Of a stretch of 33,749 nucleotides of DNA, positions 22,454 to 30,927 are shown piece by piece. The DNA lies in IMG/VR virus record IMGVR_UViG_3300036770_003748, positions 1 through 33,749 of that record. The stretch is one strand, 5' to 3'. Made by a program: the position numbers and the translations under genes. The notes below the pieces were generated by a model. The model did no database searches. It had not been told where the DNA came from and saw only the letters and a list, made by a program, of their open reading frames with translations. This DNA is from a virus. Numbering within the stretch: position 1 is the first letter of the stretch; the number at the start of each line of letters is the position of its first letter.

Positions 22454-23953
22454 ATGCCATTTGAAGTTATTAAAGAGTCTTGCAACATGGAGTCCGGCGA
22501 ATCCGGATCTGCCATGATCTACAAGCTCGAAGGCGATGAGCGTACACCTTTTGCCTGCCATGCGGATGAGGCATCGGCTTACGCTGCTATAGCTGCCATT
22601 GAGGCTGCTGAAGAAGCTAAGGAATTAGACGACATTCTTGCTAAGATGGAAGATATGATGGGCGATGAAGAGCCAAAGCAAGATAGCTACTCTGATTACG
22701 GTGAAGAAGTACGCAACAATGCTAAAAGAGGTATTGAATTAAACGATGCCGTCAACAATCGCTGCGCTACATCCGTAGGCAAAGTACGTGCGCAACAACT
22801 CGCAGATGGCGAGCCTATCAGCGTTGAAACAATTAAGCGTATGTATTCTTATCTTTCACGCTCTGAGCAAGTGTACCGTGAAGAGCAAGATGATTCGGAA
22901 GCCTGCGGAAACATTAGCTATCTTTTATGGGGCGGTCTTGCCGGTCTTGCATGGTCAAAAAGCAAGCTACGTGAACTGGGCGAACTTGAAGAGGAGAAGC
23001 AAGAGATGACCGAAGAGGAAACAATGCAACAAGACCAAGAGATGATTGAAGAGGCTAAGTCTTACGATCTTGGCGATATGGTGCAGTTTATGATGGATGA
23101 GGAGCTATGCACAGGCGTTGTCGAGAATATCGATGAGGAAGCCGATGTATACACCGTCCGCAAGTATGCCGTTGCCGGTGATGAGTACGAGCCTACAGAC
23201 AAGCTCTACAACCTATCAGGCGAAGAGCTTATGCCTATGACTGAAGAGGATATTGAAGACGGCACGCTTGAAGGTGAAGCATCAATGGATGAGCCTAAAG
23301 AGATGCACGAAGAAGAAGATATGCTTAAAGGTCGTATTATGGCTAAGATGCGAGAAGTGAAAATGGAAGTCGTTGAGAGCGAAGAGGAAGGCAAGATTGG
23401 AATGATCGAAGGCTATGCCTCAACCTACGGCAACACTGACCTTGGTGGCGATGTTGTTGAGAAGGGTGCTTTTACACAAACGCTTAAGCACAAGAACAAC
23501 ACCGTGCCTTTGCTTCTTGACCATGGCTACAAGACCAGCGATATTGCCGGTATTGCATATCTCAATGATGATGAGAAGGGGCTGTACCTAAAAGCTGAGA
23601 TGCCATTGGATATTCCAGAAGTAGCTAATGCATATAAGAAAACGAAATTTATGATTGAGCGAGGTGGCAAGATGGGTCTATCTATCGGATATGACACCAT
23701 CAAAGCTATGCCGGGCGAGGATGGTACACGCAGACTCAAGGAGCTTGCGCTGCATGAAGTATCCATCACACCATTCCCGATGAATACTGATGCTCAGATC
23801 ATGGCTGCAAAAGCACGCAAAAACAGTGCTACTGCTAAGCCTAAACCAAAGAACGTAACACGCCGCAAGGCAGTAACGCTTCCGCAAGACGATTTTAAAT
23901 CACTTGTGGATGAAATCAAACAACTAATAACATCATTCAAGGAGAGCGAATAA
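22454..23953 (+). CDS. Multidomain prohead protease (S78-type) with N-terminal fusion domains
   Basis: A 499-residue protein. Residues 1-60: small domain (SGSAMIYKLEGD) with an Ala-rich helix. Residues 78-170: VRNNAKRGIELND...SVGKVRAQQLADGEPIS with an LLWGGLAGLAW end, a domain often fused to phage head-maturation proteins. Residues 205-262: small beta domain (GDMVQFMM...CTGVVENI). Residues 312-450: the HK97 prohead protease core with EGYASTYGNTDLGGD, LLLDHGY (His357), MGLSIGY (Ser410) and LHEVSITPFP (Glu435). A Lys-rich tail follows. The protease cuts scaffold or delta domains from the capsid protein. The three fused parts before it make it more than twice the usual length; they may act as scaffold. 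Confidence 0.85.
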   Translation: MPFEVIKESCNMESGESGSAMIYKLEGDERTPFACHADEASAYAAIAAIEAAEEAKELDDILAKMEDMMGDEEPKQDSYSDYGEEVRNNAKRGIELNDAVNNRCATSVGKVRAQQLADGEPISVETIKRMYSYLSRSEQVYREEQDDSEACGNISYLLWGGLAGLAWSKSKLRELGELEEEKQEMTEEETMQQDQEMIEEAKSYDLGDMVQFMMDEELCTGVVENIDEEADVYTVRKYAVAGDEYEPTDKLYNLSGEELMPMTEEDIEDGTLEGEASMDEPKEMHEEEDMLKGRIMAKMREVKMEVVESEEEGKIGMIEGYASTYGNTDLGGDVVEKGAFTQTLKHKNNTVPLLLDHGYKTSDIAGIAYLNDDEKGLYLKAEMPLDIPEVANAYKKTKFMIERGGKMGLSIGYDTIKAMPGEDGTRRLKELALHEVSITPFPMNTDAQIMAAKARKNSATAKPKPKNVTRRKAVTLPQDDFKSLVDEIKQLITSFKESE

Positions 23954-25120
23954 ATGAACGCTGACCCTAAAAATGAGTTTCGTAATCTTGCGGCTGAGTT
24001 AAAAGAAGCCGTTCTTAACAAGAACCAAGAGCAAATTGGTAAGGTAAACGAAAGACTCGATGCACTTGAGTTGAACCTCAAGAGCGCTGCTACTCCAGCT
24101 AAAAGCGAAGGACGTGGCGAAGACACCAAAATGTTTGTAGAAGCTGCAAAGCTTTTTGCAAAAGGCGGTGTAACTGCTGTCGAAGCTAAATTCGGCAAAG
24201 ATGCTAAAGTAGGTGCTATCCGTAACGGCGAAACCAAGAGCGACAACCTTGTACGCTTTGACCTTGCTGCTGCTGGCGCTTTGTTACTTCCTGCCGAGAT
24301 GTCAGCCGACATCAACCGTCAGGTAGTTGAAATTAGCCCTGTACTTCAAGTTGCTAAAGTTATCAACACAAGCGCACCTATTTACCGTCAAGCACAACGC
24401 AATGACAGCCTTACCGCTTCATGGTTAGAAGAAGATGCATCTGGCACTAAAGTCAAAGACACCTTTGGCTATGTTGATATTCCTGTTCACAAACTTGCTG
24501 CTCGTGTAGCTTGGACAATCGAACAAGAACAAGATGCTGCCTACGACTTAGCTAACGAGATCAACCTTTCGATCCGTGAGCAATTCGAGAAATCACTTGG
24601 CACTGCCTTCATCAACGGTGATGGCGTTAAGAAGCCTTCCGGTCTTGTTGGTAACGTAACTAACTACGCACCAACAGGTTCGCTTACATTGACATCTGAC
24701 TTGCTCATCCGCTTCCAAAGCCAGCTCAAGTCATTCTACCAAGCTAACGCATCATGGATGGCTAACCGCCAAACCTATGCTGCTATCCGTCAGCTTGTTC
24801 TTAGCTCAACCAACGGTCTTCAGTACACTTGGGAGCCTTCATTCCAAGCTGGCGTTCCTGCTCGCTTGTTAGGCAACCCAATCTTCGAAGCTCCAGACTT
24901 GGTTGGTAGCGTTACCGGCGTATTCACAAATGGTCAAGTGCCATTGCTATACGGCGACTTTGGCAACGGTTACACCGTAGCACGTCACACTGACTTCTAT
25001 GTCATCCGTGACCAATACAGCGAAGCATTCAGCTTTGTAACGAACCTACACGTAATGAGCCGCTTCGGTGGATCTGTTGTGCGTAGCGAAGCCATTGCTC
25101 AATTCACAGCAACAACCTAA
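23954..25120 (+). CDS. Major capsid protein, HK97 fold
   Basis: A 388-residue protein with AAGGAG 13 bases upstream. Residues 1-45 are a charged helical delta domain (EFRNLAAELKEAVLNKNQEQIGKVNERLDALE) that is probably cut off by the protease encoded just before. The mature part begins around residue 95 (AAAGALLLPAEMSADI). HK97 signatures include ASWLEEDASGTKVKD, the spine-helix region LANEINLSIREQFEKSLGTAFINGDG and KPSGL. Codon use is noticeably more GC-rich and regular than elsewhere, as expected for the most abundant protein. Confidence 0.93.
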   Translation: MNADPKNEFRNLAAELKEAVLNKNQEQIGKVNERLDALELNLKSAATPAKSEGRGEDTKMFVEAAKLFAKGGVTAVEAKFGKDAKVGAIRNGETKSDNLVRFDLAAAGALLLPAEMSADINRQVVEISPVLQVAKVINTSAPIYRQAQRNDSLTASWLEEDASGTKVKDTFGYVDIPVHKLAARVAWTIEQEQDAAYDLANEINLSIREQFEKSLGTAFINGDGVKKPSGLVGNVTNYAPTGSLTLTSDLLIRFQSQLKSFYQANASWMANRQTYAAIRQLVLSSTNGLQYTWEPSFQAGVPARLLGNPIFEAPDLVGSVTGVFTNGQVPLLYGDFGNGYTVARHTDFYVIRDQYSEAFSFVTNLHVMSRFGGSVVRSEAIAQFTATT

Positions 25121-25140
25121 GCTAAAGGAGAAATATACTA

Positions 25141-25539
25141 ATGGCATCATTTGACTTAGGCAATAAAATCAAGGGCGCTGCTGCTCTTGTGCCACAAACT
25201 GCTGGCGTTGCTAACATCAATAGCTTGGCTGTTGACACCCAAGGCTTCGAGAGCGTTGCATTTGTTGCAACCATTGGCTCTGGCAACACCAATGCTACTA
25301 TCAACGCAGTCATGGCTTTCTACGAGAGCGATGACGATACTCGTGCTAATGCAACTGCATTGTCTGCATCACGCATTATCGAAAACCCAACCCTCAACGC
25401 TGCTAACACTACGTTCACGGCTTCTGTCGTGCCTACCAAGCGTTATGCTTTCGTTGAACTTGATCCTGCTGCTACTTTCGGTTCTGCCGTAAGCATCACA
25501 GCGATCTTGGGCGATCCTCACAATGCACCGACCCTCTAA
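25141..25539 (+). CDS. Probable head decoration protein
   Basis: A 132-residue beta-rich protein with AAGGAG upstream. Its Ala/Val/Thr strands (FESVAFVATIGSGNTNATIN; RYAFVELDPAATFGSAVSITAIL) and its place directly after the capsid gene suggest a capsid-stabilising or decoration protein. It shares the capsid gene's biased codon use, which fits high expression. A very stable UUCG hairpin follows its stop. No named family recognised. Confidence 0.55.
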   Translation: MASFDLGNKIKGAAALVPQTAGVANINSLAVDTQGFESVAFVATIGSGNTNATINAVMAFYESDDDTRANATALSASRIIENPTLNAANTTFTASVVPTKRYAFVELDPAATFGSAVSITAILGDPHNAPTL

Positions 25540-25541
25540 AT

Positions 25542-25573
25542 GCAAAGGGGAGTGCTTCGGCACTCCCCAATGC
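25542..25573 (+). other. Stable UUCG-capped hairpin after the capsid genes
   Basis: GGGGAGTGC (25547-25555) pairs perfectly with GCACTCCCC (25560-25568) around a TTCG tetraloop; GCA/TGC pairs continue outside a 2x2 AA internal loop. No T-tract follows, so it is not a full intrinsic terminator. It more likely protects the 3' end of the capsid mRNA or slows transcription into the genes beyond. Confidence 0.8.
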
Positions 25574-25589
25574 TTAGCTTAAAAAAACC

Positions 25590-25802
25590 ATGAAGATCAA
25601 ATTCAAAGACTCCACCCACCTATGCTATGACGGCGTTCACATACGTAAGTATGAGCCGGGCAAAGTTTATGAGCCAACACACGCTCACGAGAAATTAATG
25701 TTTCAAGCCGCATTAGATAAAGGCGAAGCCGTATTTGCCGATGCTGCTATTGAGACCGAAGACAAGCCTAAAATAAGCACACCAAAATCTAAGAAAGCCT
25801 AA
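25590..25802 (+). CDS. Small hypothetical structural-region protein (70 residues)
   Basis: A 70-residue protein between the capsid and connector genes. It has a beta start (MKIKFKDSTHLCYDGVHIRKYEPGKVYEPTHA) and a basic Lys-rich end (PKISTPKSKKA). This resembles small head proteins found at the same position in HK97-like phages; function unknown. Confidence 0.6.
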   Translation: MKIKFKDSTHLCYDGVHIRKYEPGKVYEPTHAHEKLMFQAALDKGEAVFADAAIETEDKPKISTPKSKKA

Positions 25803-25804
25803 AT

Positions 25805-26437
25805 ATGTCAGGCATTTACCAAGGTACAGGCGCATTTATTAGACGTGGTTTTGACTCCATTACCGGAGCTTATAGCGTCAATACATTTCCAACGCAAACA
25901 ATTATATCAACTGATCCAAAGGATTATGTGATAACCTTGGGCAATGCCAAAGAGATGTTGCCGGTTAATACAGACGTACACGACAGCTTGATTACAATGC
26001 TCATTGAAGCCACCACAGATCAGGTAGAACGTTACATTATGCGAGATACTTATCAACGTACTCGCTTGTCATATTACGAGCGTCCTGCGGAAAATATATG
26101 GCTGCCTTACGGTGTGCATGGTAACATCACCAGCGTAGTATCTATCGATGAAGATGGAAATGAAACAACGCTTACGGCTGGATCTGATTATGTAGTGTAT
26201 GGCATTGAGTTTAAGGGCTTACGCTTGCTCACGGCTGCGCCTTATCTCAAGGTAACATATCAAAGCGGATATGGATATGGCGAATGCCCAAGCGCTATTA
26301 AATCTGCAATCATGCAGGAGCTAAGCCTACAGTACAAGAACCGCCAAGATCCTAATGCTCCAGGTCGTGTTGTCGTCAACAACCTAAGCGTAGAGTCACG
26401 TAATCTATTAATCAGCTATATTCGTCACGTTGTCTAA
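25805..26437 (+). CDS. Head-tail connector protein, gp6-like
   Basis: A 210-residue protein. The core is the gp6-like connector pattern: DSLITMLIEATTDQVERYIMRDTY (helices), a beta part with VVSIDEDG and YVVYGIEFKGLRLLTA, the conserved VTYQSGYGYGECPSAIKSAIMQEL, and a helix LQYKNRQDP. Such proteins form a ring under the portal and join head to tail. Position after the capsid genes agrees. It ends in a TAATG overlap with the next gene. Confidence 0.82.
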   Translation: MSGIYQGTGAFIRRGFDSITGAYSVNTFPTQTIISTDPKDYVITLGNAKEMLPVNTDVHDSLITMLIEATTDQVERYIMRDTYQRTRLSYYERPAENIWLPYGVHGNITSVVSIDEDGNETTLTAGSDYVVYGIEFKGLRLLTAAPYLKVTYQSGYGYGECPSAIKSAIMQELSLQYKNRQDPNAPGRVVVNNLSVESRNLLISYIRHVV

Positions 26438-26895
26438 TGCAAGAGTTGATGATTAAAATAGCGATTGATCTAAACGACAAGCTGGCTACGCTTAACCAAA
26501 TTGCTACGCCACAGATTGCCGATAAGATCGATCAGCAAATGAAAGATAATACCGCTACCGGTAAAGCCTTTGGCAATGATCGCTATGATAATCAGTATGT
26601 AGAAAGCTACAAAAAGGTACGTAGTCGTGCTGGCGTAGGAACATCGCCTGTTACTATGCGTTTTAAGTCTAAGCGGATTGAGCAAACAAATATAGAAACA
26701 ACCGGAACAGGATCAACGATTAGCTTTGCGGATGACAAAGCTGGCGTGATATTCAAGTACCATCATGATGGTATTGATTATAAGCGAGTCAAAGAACGTG
26801 TACGATCCATATTTCCTAAGTCAGATCAAAGCGTACCACAAGAGATACGTGATTTTGCAACACGAATAATAGGAGATATACTACGTGGGCGTTAG
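26437..26895 (+). CDS. Neck / tail-completion protein, HK97 gp10-like position
   Basis: A 152-residue protein. The N-terminal helical part (IKIAIDLNDKLATLNQIATPQIADKIDQQM) and the centre with TMRFKSKRIEQ and a GVIFKYHHDG segment are compatible with the neck proteins that follow gp6-like connectors. Assigned mainly by gene order: connector, this gene, tail terminator, tail tube. Start shares a base with the previous stop. Confidence 0.6.
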   Translation: MQELMIKIAIDLNDKLATLNQIATPQIADKIDQQMKDNTATGKAFGNDRYDNQYVESYKKVRSRAGVGTSPVTMRFKSKRIEQTNIETTGTGSTISFADDKAGVIFKYHHDGIDYKRVKERVRSIFPKSDQSVPQEIRDFATRIIGDILRGR

Positions 26896-27358
26896 CCGTC
26901 AGATATTACAAAGACTTTCATCCTCGATGCAGACAGCGCTCAACGAGCGTTATGTCACATACGAGCTATACCGTCAAAGCCTGCAAGACTTAGAAAGCCG
27001 TGCCGATATACGTGATGCACGTATTGCTATCTACGAGCAAGCTGAGAACGTTACTACTAAAGTAGGCGACTTTCGTGCTAACCTTGCACAGGCGACTTAT
27101 TCCATAGATATTAGCGTTATTAAAGGATACATCAATAACAACGCACAAGATGCTGAGCTACGACTGCTGGATCTAAAAGACAAAATCATGGACTGGGCAG
27201 CAACTGTTCAGCCGGCTATTTTATCGGACGAGTATGTTCATTATTTTAGCTATCAACAGCAAACAGGCATACAGCGCAATCCGAAATTCGTGACAGCTAC
27301 ACTTGTCTTTGTAGCACAACGAGATTACTACAAACCACAAAACGCAAACCTAACATAA
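26885..27358 (+). CDS. Tail terminator-like protein
   Basis: A 157-residue protein starting at GTG 26885, 11 bases before the previous stop. It has an N-terminal helix (LQRLSSSMQTALNERYVTYELYRQ), strands with ATYSIDISVIKGYI, and an end of the LVFVAQRDYY type common in tail-terminator proteins. Its place directly before the tail tube gene supports this. Terminators cap the tail tube and set the joint with the head. Confidence 0.6.
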   Translation: MGVSRQILQRLSSSMQTALNERYVTYELYRQSLQDLESRADIRDARIAIYEQAENVTTKVGDFRANLAQATYSIDISVIKGYINNNAQDAELRLLDLKDKIMDWAATVQPAILSDEYVHYFSYQQQTGIQRNPKFVTATLVFVAQRDYYKPQNANLT

Positions 27359-27365
27359 TACCGCA

Positions 27366-27773
27366 ATGGCAATAACTAAACCTTTAGTATTTACCAACAT
27401 CGGAATCGCTGATGCTGACGGAACAAACACTACGTTCTATCCTTTGCACGTAAGCGAATCTGCAACCGTTACTGTTACGCCTACAAATGATACTGTAGAA
27501 AATGGTCAGACACTTGCATCATTCTATGATATTAGCTTTGAAGCCGTATCTTTCAACACCAACCTATACAGCGATGCTCGTGTGTACACAAATACCACAG
27601 CCGAGCCAACACTTGCAACTGTTATCCTTAGTGGAACAACAGGCGCACAAACGCTTAACATTGGTGGCGTTTACGTGACTGGCAATCGTGTATTTGATGG
27701 CAATCGTACAGGTATCCAGATCACAGCATCAAAACGTGCTGTATCAGGCGACCTTCTTGTATCCTTGACATAA
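27366..27773 (+). CDS. Major tail (tube) protein
   Basis: A 135-residue beta protein with Thr-rich strands (LHVSESATVTVTPTND; GQTLASFYDISFEAVSF) and a final KRAVSGDLLVSL. Its place between the tail terminator and the frameshifted chaperone genes is the normal position of the tail tube gene. It is short but acceptable for a minimal tube fold. A 13-bp hairpin directly after the stop fits a highly expressed gene that needs a transcript boundary. Confidence 0.68.
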   Translation: MAITKPLVFTNIGIADADGTNTTFYPLHVSESATVTVTPTNDTVENGQTLASFYDISFEAVSFNTNLYSDARVYTNTTAEPTLATVILSGTTGAQTLNIGGVYVTGNRVFDGNRTGIQITASKRAVSGDLLVSLT

Positions 27774-27778
27774 TACGA

Positions 27779-27820
27779 GGCAGGGGCAGTCAAGCCTTTG
27801 CGGTATCGACTGCCCTTGCC
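27779..27820 (+). terminator. 13-bp hairpin after the tail tube gene, probably a partial terminator
   Basis: GGCAGGGGCAGTC (27779-27791) pairs with GACTGCCCTTGCC (27808-27820), 13 bp with one G-U. The 16-nt loop can form a few more pairs. Only a weak T-rich stretch (ending TTTTT before ATG 27835) follows, so read-through to the chaperone and tape measure genes is likely. It would lower downstream expression relative to the tail tube. Confidence 0.7.
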
Positions 27821-27834
27821 ATAATTTACTTTTT

Positions 27835-28140
27835 ATGCTATTTGAGAAGAAGACCAAAGTCAACAACACAATCGTAAAGCTCCAGCCCTACACCGAAAAA
27901 CGCAGGGCTTTAATCGAAGCCGTCAACGCTGACATACGTGCCTACGTAGAAGCAAATCCCGGACTTACGTTCGAGGATATGCCTGTATCTAAGAAAGCAG
28001 AATTTTGGAAGCGTAAAGCCGATATACTATGGGAGCCTGAGCGTCCACTTGATCAAGCCTTCTTTGAAGATGACGACTTCGAGTATCCGATTCTAAAGGA
28101 TACCGAAGATTTTTTTTTCATGATGCGGCTGTATCTCTAA
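27835..28140 (+). CDS. Tail assembly chaperone, unshifted product (G-like)
   Basis: A 101-residue acidic protein (WEPERPLDQAFFEDDDFEYPILKD near the end) that stops at TAA 28138-28140. It has the order and size of the lambda G protein: between tail tube and tape measure, with a slippery run of nine T at 28110-28118 near its end. It probably coats the tape measure protein during tail assembly. Confidence 0.75.
   Translation: MLFEKKTKVNNTIVKLQPYTEKRRALIEAVNADIRAYVEANPGLTFEDMPVSKKAEFWKRKADILWEPERPLDQAFFEDDDFEYPILKDTEDFFFMMRLYL
28110..28118 (+). promoter_or_regulatory. Programmed -1 frameshift site (T TTT TTT)
   Basis: Codons GAT TTT TTT TTC of the first chaperone frame hold the canonical slippery heptamer U UUU UUU. 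A slip of -1 moves ribosomes to a frame that is open through 28370. The shift comes eight codons before the upstream stop. RNA polymerase slippage on T9 could give the same product. Confidence 0.82.
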
Positions 28141-28373
28141 AAGCCGCAGAAGAGATGTTTGCTACCTCCTACAATTACACGACAGGAGGTGGATCTGGAA
28201 GTGCTAAGAAGTCGATATGGGTCAACAGGATTGGAACATATCGCTACTATGCGCAGATACTATCGGGCTTTGATCCAATAAGGGCGGATCAAATCTTTGA
28301 CACGAGAGCAGACCAGATAGCTGAGTCATTTGTATCCAAAATGTGCTACGATTACGTGGAGCCTAAAAAATAA
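28116..28373 (+). CDS. Tail assembly chaperone, frameshift extension (T part of G-T)
   Basis: After the -1 slip the frame continues HDAAVSLKAAEEMF and then a Gly/Ser linker (TTGGGSGSAKK) and a helical end (RADQIFDTRADQIAESFVSKM), stopping at TAA 28371-28373. The joined product from 27835 would be 179 residues. The first in-frame ATG in this frame is 28155, with no good ribosome site. As in lambda G-T, the extension probably recruits the tail tube subunit. The stop overlaps the tape measure start (TAATG). Confidence 0.78.
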   Translation, partial: FHDAAVSLKAAEEMFATSYNYTTGGGSGSAKKSIWVNRIGTYRYYAQILSGFDPIRADQIFDTRADQIAESFVSKMCYDYVEPKK

Positions 28374-30469
28374 TGGAAGAGTTAAAGTATAAAGTTGCGG
28401 TTGAAACGGATCGTATAGAGCCTGATGATCTTATTGATTCTGAAACAATACAAGTTCTTGTTGAGTTAAATGGCAGGATTGAAGACTATAAAAGACAGTT
28501 AAAAGAACTTGAGGAGGTTCAAAAGACTAATAAAGGTCTTACATTTGAGCAAAGACAAGCTCAAGAAGAAATAAAACTTGCCCTTAAAGAAGCACAGAAT
28601 GAGTATCGACAAATCAATAAGTCTATACAGACTAATGATGCTGCATTAAAAGCAAATACAAATACATACAAAGGTCTTGTTGACGAAAACAAAGCCTTAA
28701 TGGAGGCAATGCGTAATTTGCCTCTTGATGATACCACAGGAGAATTACAAAGATTACAAACGCAATACAATAAGAATAATCAAGAGCTTAAAAAGTTTGA
28801 TACTGCTCTTGGTAATCATCAACGCAATGTAGGTAATTACAAAGATGGTCTAAATGATCTTGGTGGAACATTATCTGGATTACCGGGATCGATAGGTAAA
28901 GTAGGCGCTGGCATGAAATCACTTGATGTGATTATGAAAGCAAGTGTATGGGGTCTTGTTATTTCAGCTGTTGCAGCTCTTATAAATCAATTAAGCAAAC
29001 TACAGCCCGTAGTAGACTTTGTAACAAAACAATTTCAGGTATTATCAAGCATTGTTAAGTTTTTTGTTGACAATACAGCTTCAGCGCTTGGTCTTATTGA
29101 GAAAAACAATATATCACTTGCAGAAACTGTACGAGTCACAAAGGCACTTGCTGATGCTGAGATTCAATTACGTGAAGCAAAGCGTCTACGTATTGTTGAA
29201 TCAGCAAATGAGCAATTAATAATATCAGAGCTACGCTTGGCAGCTGCTGATATGACAAAATCAGAGCAAGAGCGTCTTGATATATTAAGACAGATTGAAG
29301 AAATAGAAGGAGAATCTCTACAAAAGAAACTTAGAATTGCTGCTATTGAATTTGGTCAGGCTAAAACACGAGTTTTATTGAGCGAAAGCACTGAGGAAGA
29401 ATTAGAGAATCTTGCAAAATTAGAAGCCGAACTTAAATTATTACAAGTAGAAAGCAATAACTTTTTACGTGAGAATACTACTAAACGTACTGAACTTCAA
29501 AATAGAGTAGAAAATGAAGAAAAATTACGTAGTGAAAAAGCAGCAGAAGAACGAAAAAAGAGACTTGAGGAAGAACGCATAGCTATTGAAAGTCTGGCAG
29601 AAGCACGTCAAGCTGTGGATCAAAAAATGTTTGACGAGCTTGGCAAAAGTAATGAAGAATATCTTGATCTTGGAATTGAGCTAACTCCTACTTTAGATAC
29701 AACCGATGTTTCTAAAGGTTCTCTTCTTGTTGCTGAATTGTTTAATAATACACTAAAACAGCAAACAATAGCTCGTTTAGAAGAAGAAGGTAGATTTGCA
29801 GAATCAATGGAAGAGCAAAAGCAATGGCGCATTCAAGAACTTACTCAGATGTTTATTGCTAATGGTCTTGATGCTAATCAAGCTGCTCTTGACGCTCAAT
29901 TTCAAGCAAATCTTGAATATCAGGATAAGATAAAACAAGCCGAACAAGATACTGCTGACTTTAAGAAAGGTTTAACAGATCAAGATATTGCTAATGCACA
30001 ATTTGCAGCAAACGCAGTTTTATCTATAGGTAAGAATATATTTGGTGAATCTAAAGCTTTGGCTGTAGCACAAGCTGTTATTGACTCACTTGGTGCGGCT
30101 GTTAGCGTTATGCGTGACACTAAAGGGCCAGTATGGAAGCGCCTTGCAAGTGCTGCTGTTATTTTAAGTGCTGGATATGCCAATGTCAAAAAGATTCTAT
30201 CTACAAAGCCGGGAAGTGCAAATACGTCAGGGGCATCGGCAACAGCATCTTCGGCTATGTCATCAATGGCAGTTACTCCGGCTGGTACGCTTGTCAACCA
30301 GGGACTTGCTGGTGGTATGTTTGCACAACAGGTAGCTGGTGAATTTACTCCGGCAACATCACGTGAGCGTAATATAACGATTGACGCTAATGTAGACCGC
30401 AGAGGTCTGGCAATAGCCGTGCGTGAAGGCGAAAGATCAATCCGTACACAACAATTTGATTACAAGTAA
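28373..30469 (+). CDS. Tape measure protein
   Basis: A 698-residue protein. Residues 25-150 are a long coiled coil (LKELEEVQKTNKGLTFEQ), a hydrophobic segment lies near 190-208 (VWGLVISAVAALINQLSKL), more coiled coil runs from 255 to 420, and a second helical hydrophobic part lies near 560-600 (ALAVAQAVIDSLGAAVSVM). Residues 625-665 are Ala/Ser/Gly-rich. This layout and the gene order fix the call. At about 1.5 Å per residue it would give a tail near 100 nm. Confidence 0.88.
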   Translation: MEELKYKVAVETDRIEPDDLIDSETIQVLVELNGRIEDYKRQLKELEEVQKTNKGLTFEQRQAQEEIKLALKEAQNEYRQINKSIQTNDAALKANTNTYKGLVDENKALMEAMRNLPLDDTTGELQRLQTQYNKNNQELKKFDTALGNHQRNVGNYKDGLNDLGGTLSGLPGSIGKVGAGMKSLDVIMKASVWGLVISAVAALINQLSKLQPVVDFVTKQFQVLSSIVKFFVDNTASALGLIEKNNISLAETVRVTKALADAEIQLREAKRLRIVESANEQLIISELRLAAADMTKSEQERLDILRQIEEIEGESLQKKLRIAAIEFGQAKTRVLLSESTEEELENLAKLEAELKLLQVESNNFLRENTTKRTELQNRVENEEKLRSEKAAEERKKRLEEERIAIESLAEARQAVDQKMFDELGKSNEEYLDLGIELTPTLDTTDVSKGSLLVAELFNNTLKQQTIARLEEEGRFAESMEEQKQWRIQELTQMFIANGLDANQAALDAQFQANLEYQDKIKQAEQDTADFKKGLTDQDIANAQFAANAVLSIGKNIFGESKALAVAQAVIDSLGAAVSVMRDTKGPVWKRLASAAVILSAGYANVKKILSTKPGSANTSGASATASSAMSSMAVTPAGTLVNQGLAGGMFAQQVAGEFTPATSRERNITIDANVDRRGLAIAVREGERSIRTQQFDYK

Positions 30470-30927
30470 TGAATAAGCAGATAACTCAATGCCGCTTTAA
30501 TGTTGCTATCGATAATGGATCGACTAATACCACTGTATCCGGATTTCCTAAAAATATCAACGTATTCAGCGGATCTTATTCATATCGTCCTTACTATTAC
30601 ACAGGACAGCCTTATGACGAAGCCATAAATGGCCGCCTACGCTCTCAACTTGGTGGCTACAGGTTCGAGGCTACCCTTGTATGGGATCGTCTGTTAAACA
30701 GCCAGCCATTGCTTGATTTGCTAAACAATGCGTATACTACAGGTACGGGTGAAGTACGTATCACATTCTTTCCGGATGCAACAAATACGACAATCAGCGA
30801 AGAGGTAGTCATTGCTGATACTGTATGGGCTGCAAACCTTGAATCTACGATAGTGCGCCAGCCGTTATCGGTTTCACTTATTGGCAAAAACGTAAGCGCT
30901 ACGATACCAAGTTTCTACAAAGTCTAA
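30469..30927 (+). CDS. Distal tail-like protein
   Basis: A 152-residue beta-rich protein directly after the tape measure, where distal tail (Dit) or minor tail proteins are found. It includes GSYSYRPYYYTGQPYDEAIN, GGYRFEATLVWDRL and EVRITFFPDATN strands and ends IGKNVSATIPSFYKV. No strong family match by eye; the assignment is from position. Both borders share a base with their neighbours (TAATG). Confidence 0.5.
   Translation: MNKQITQCRFNVAIDNGSTNTTVSGFPKNINVFSGSYSYRPYYYTGQPYDEAINGRLRSQLGGYRFEATLVWDRLLNSQPLLDLLNNAYTTGTGEVRITFFPDATNTTISEEVVIADTVWAANLESTIVRQPLSVSLIGKNVSATIPSFYKV

Noticed and set aside
28155-28373. Independent 72-residue gene starting at ATG 28155
   Set aside because: The frame is open upstream to a canonical slippery site and the ATG has no good ribosome site; a -1 frameshift extension explains it better.
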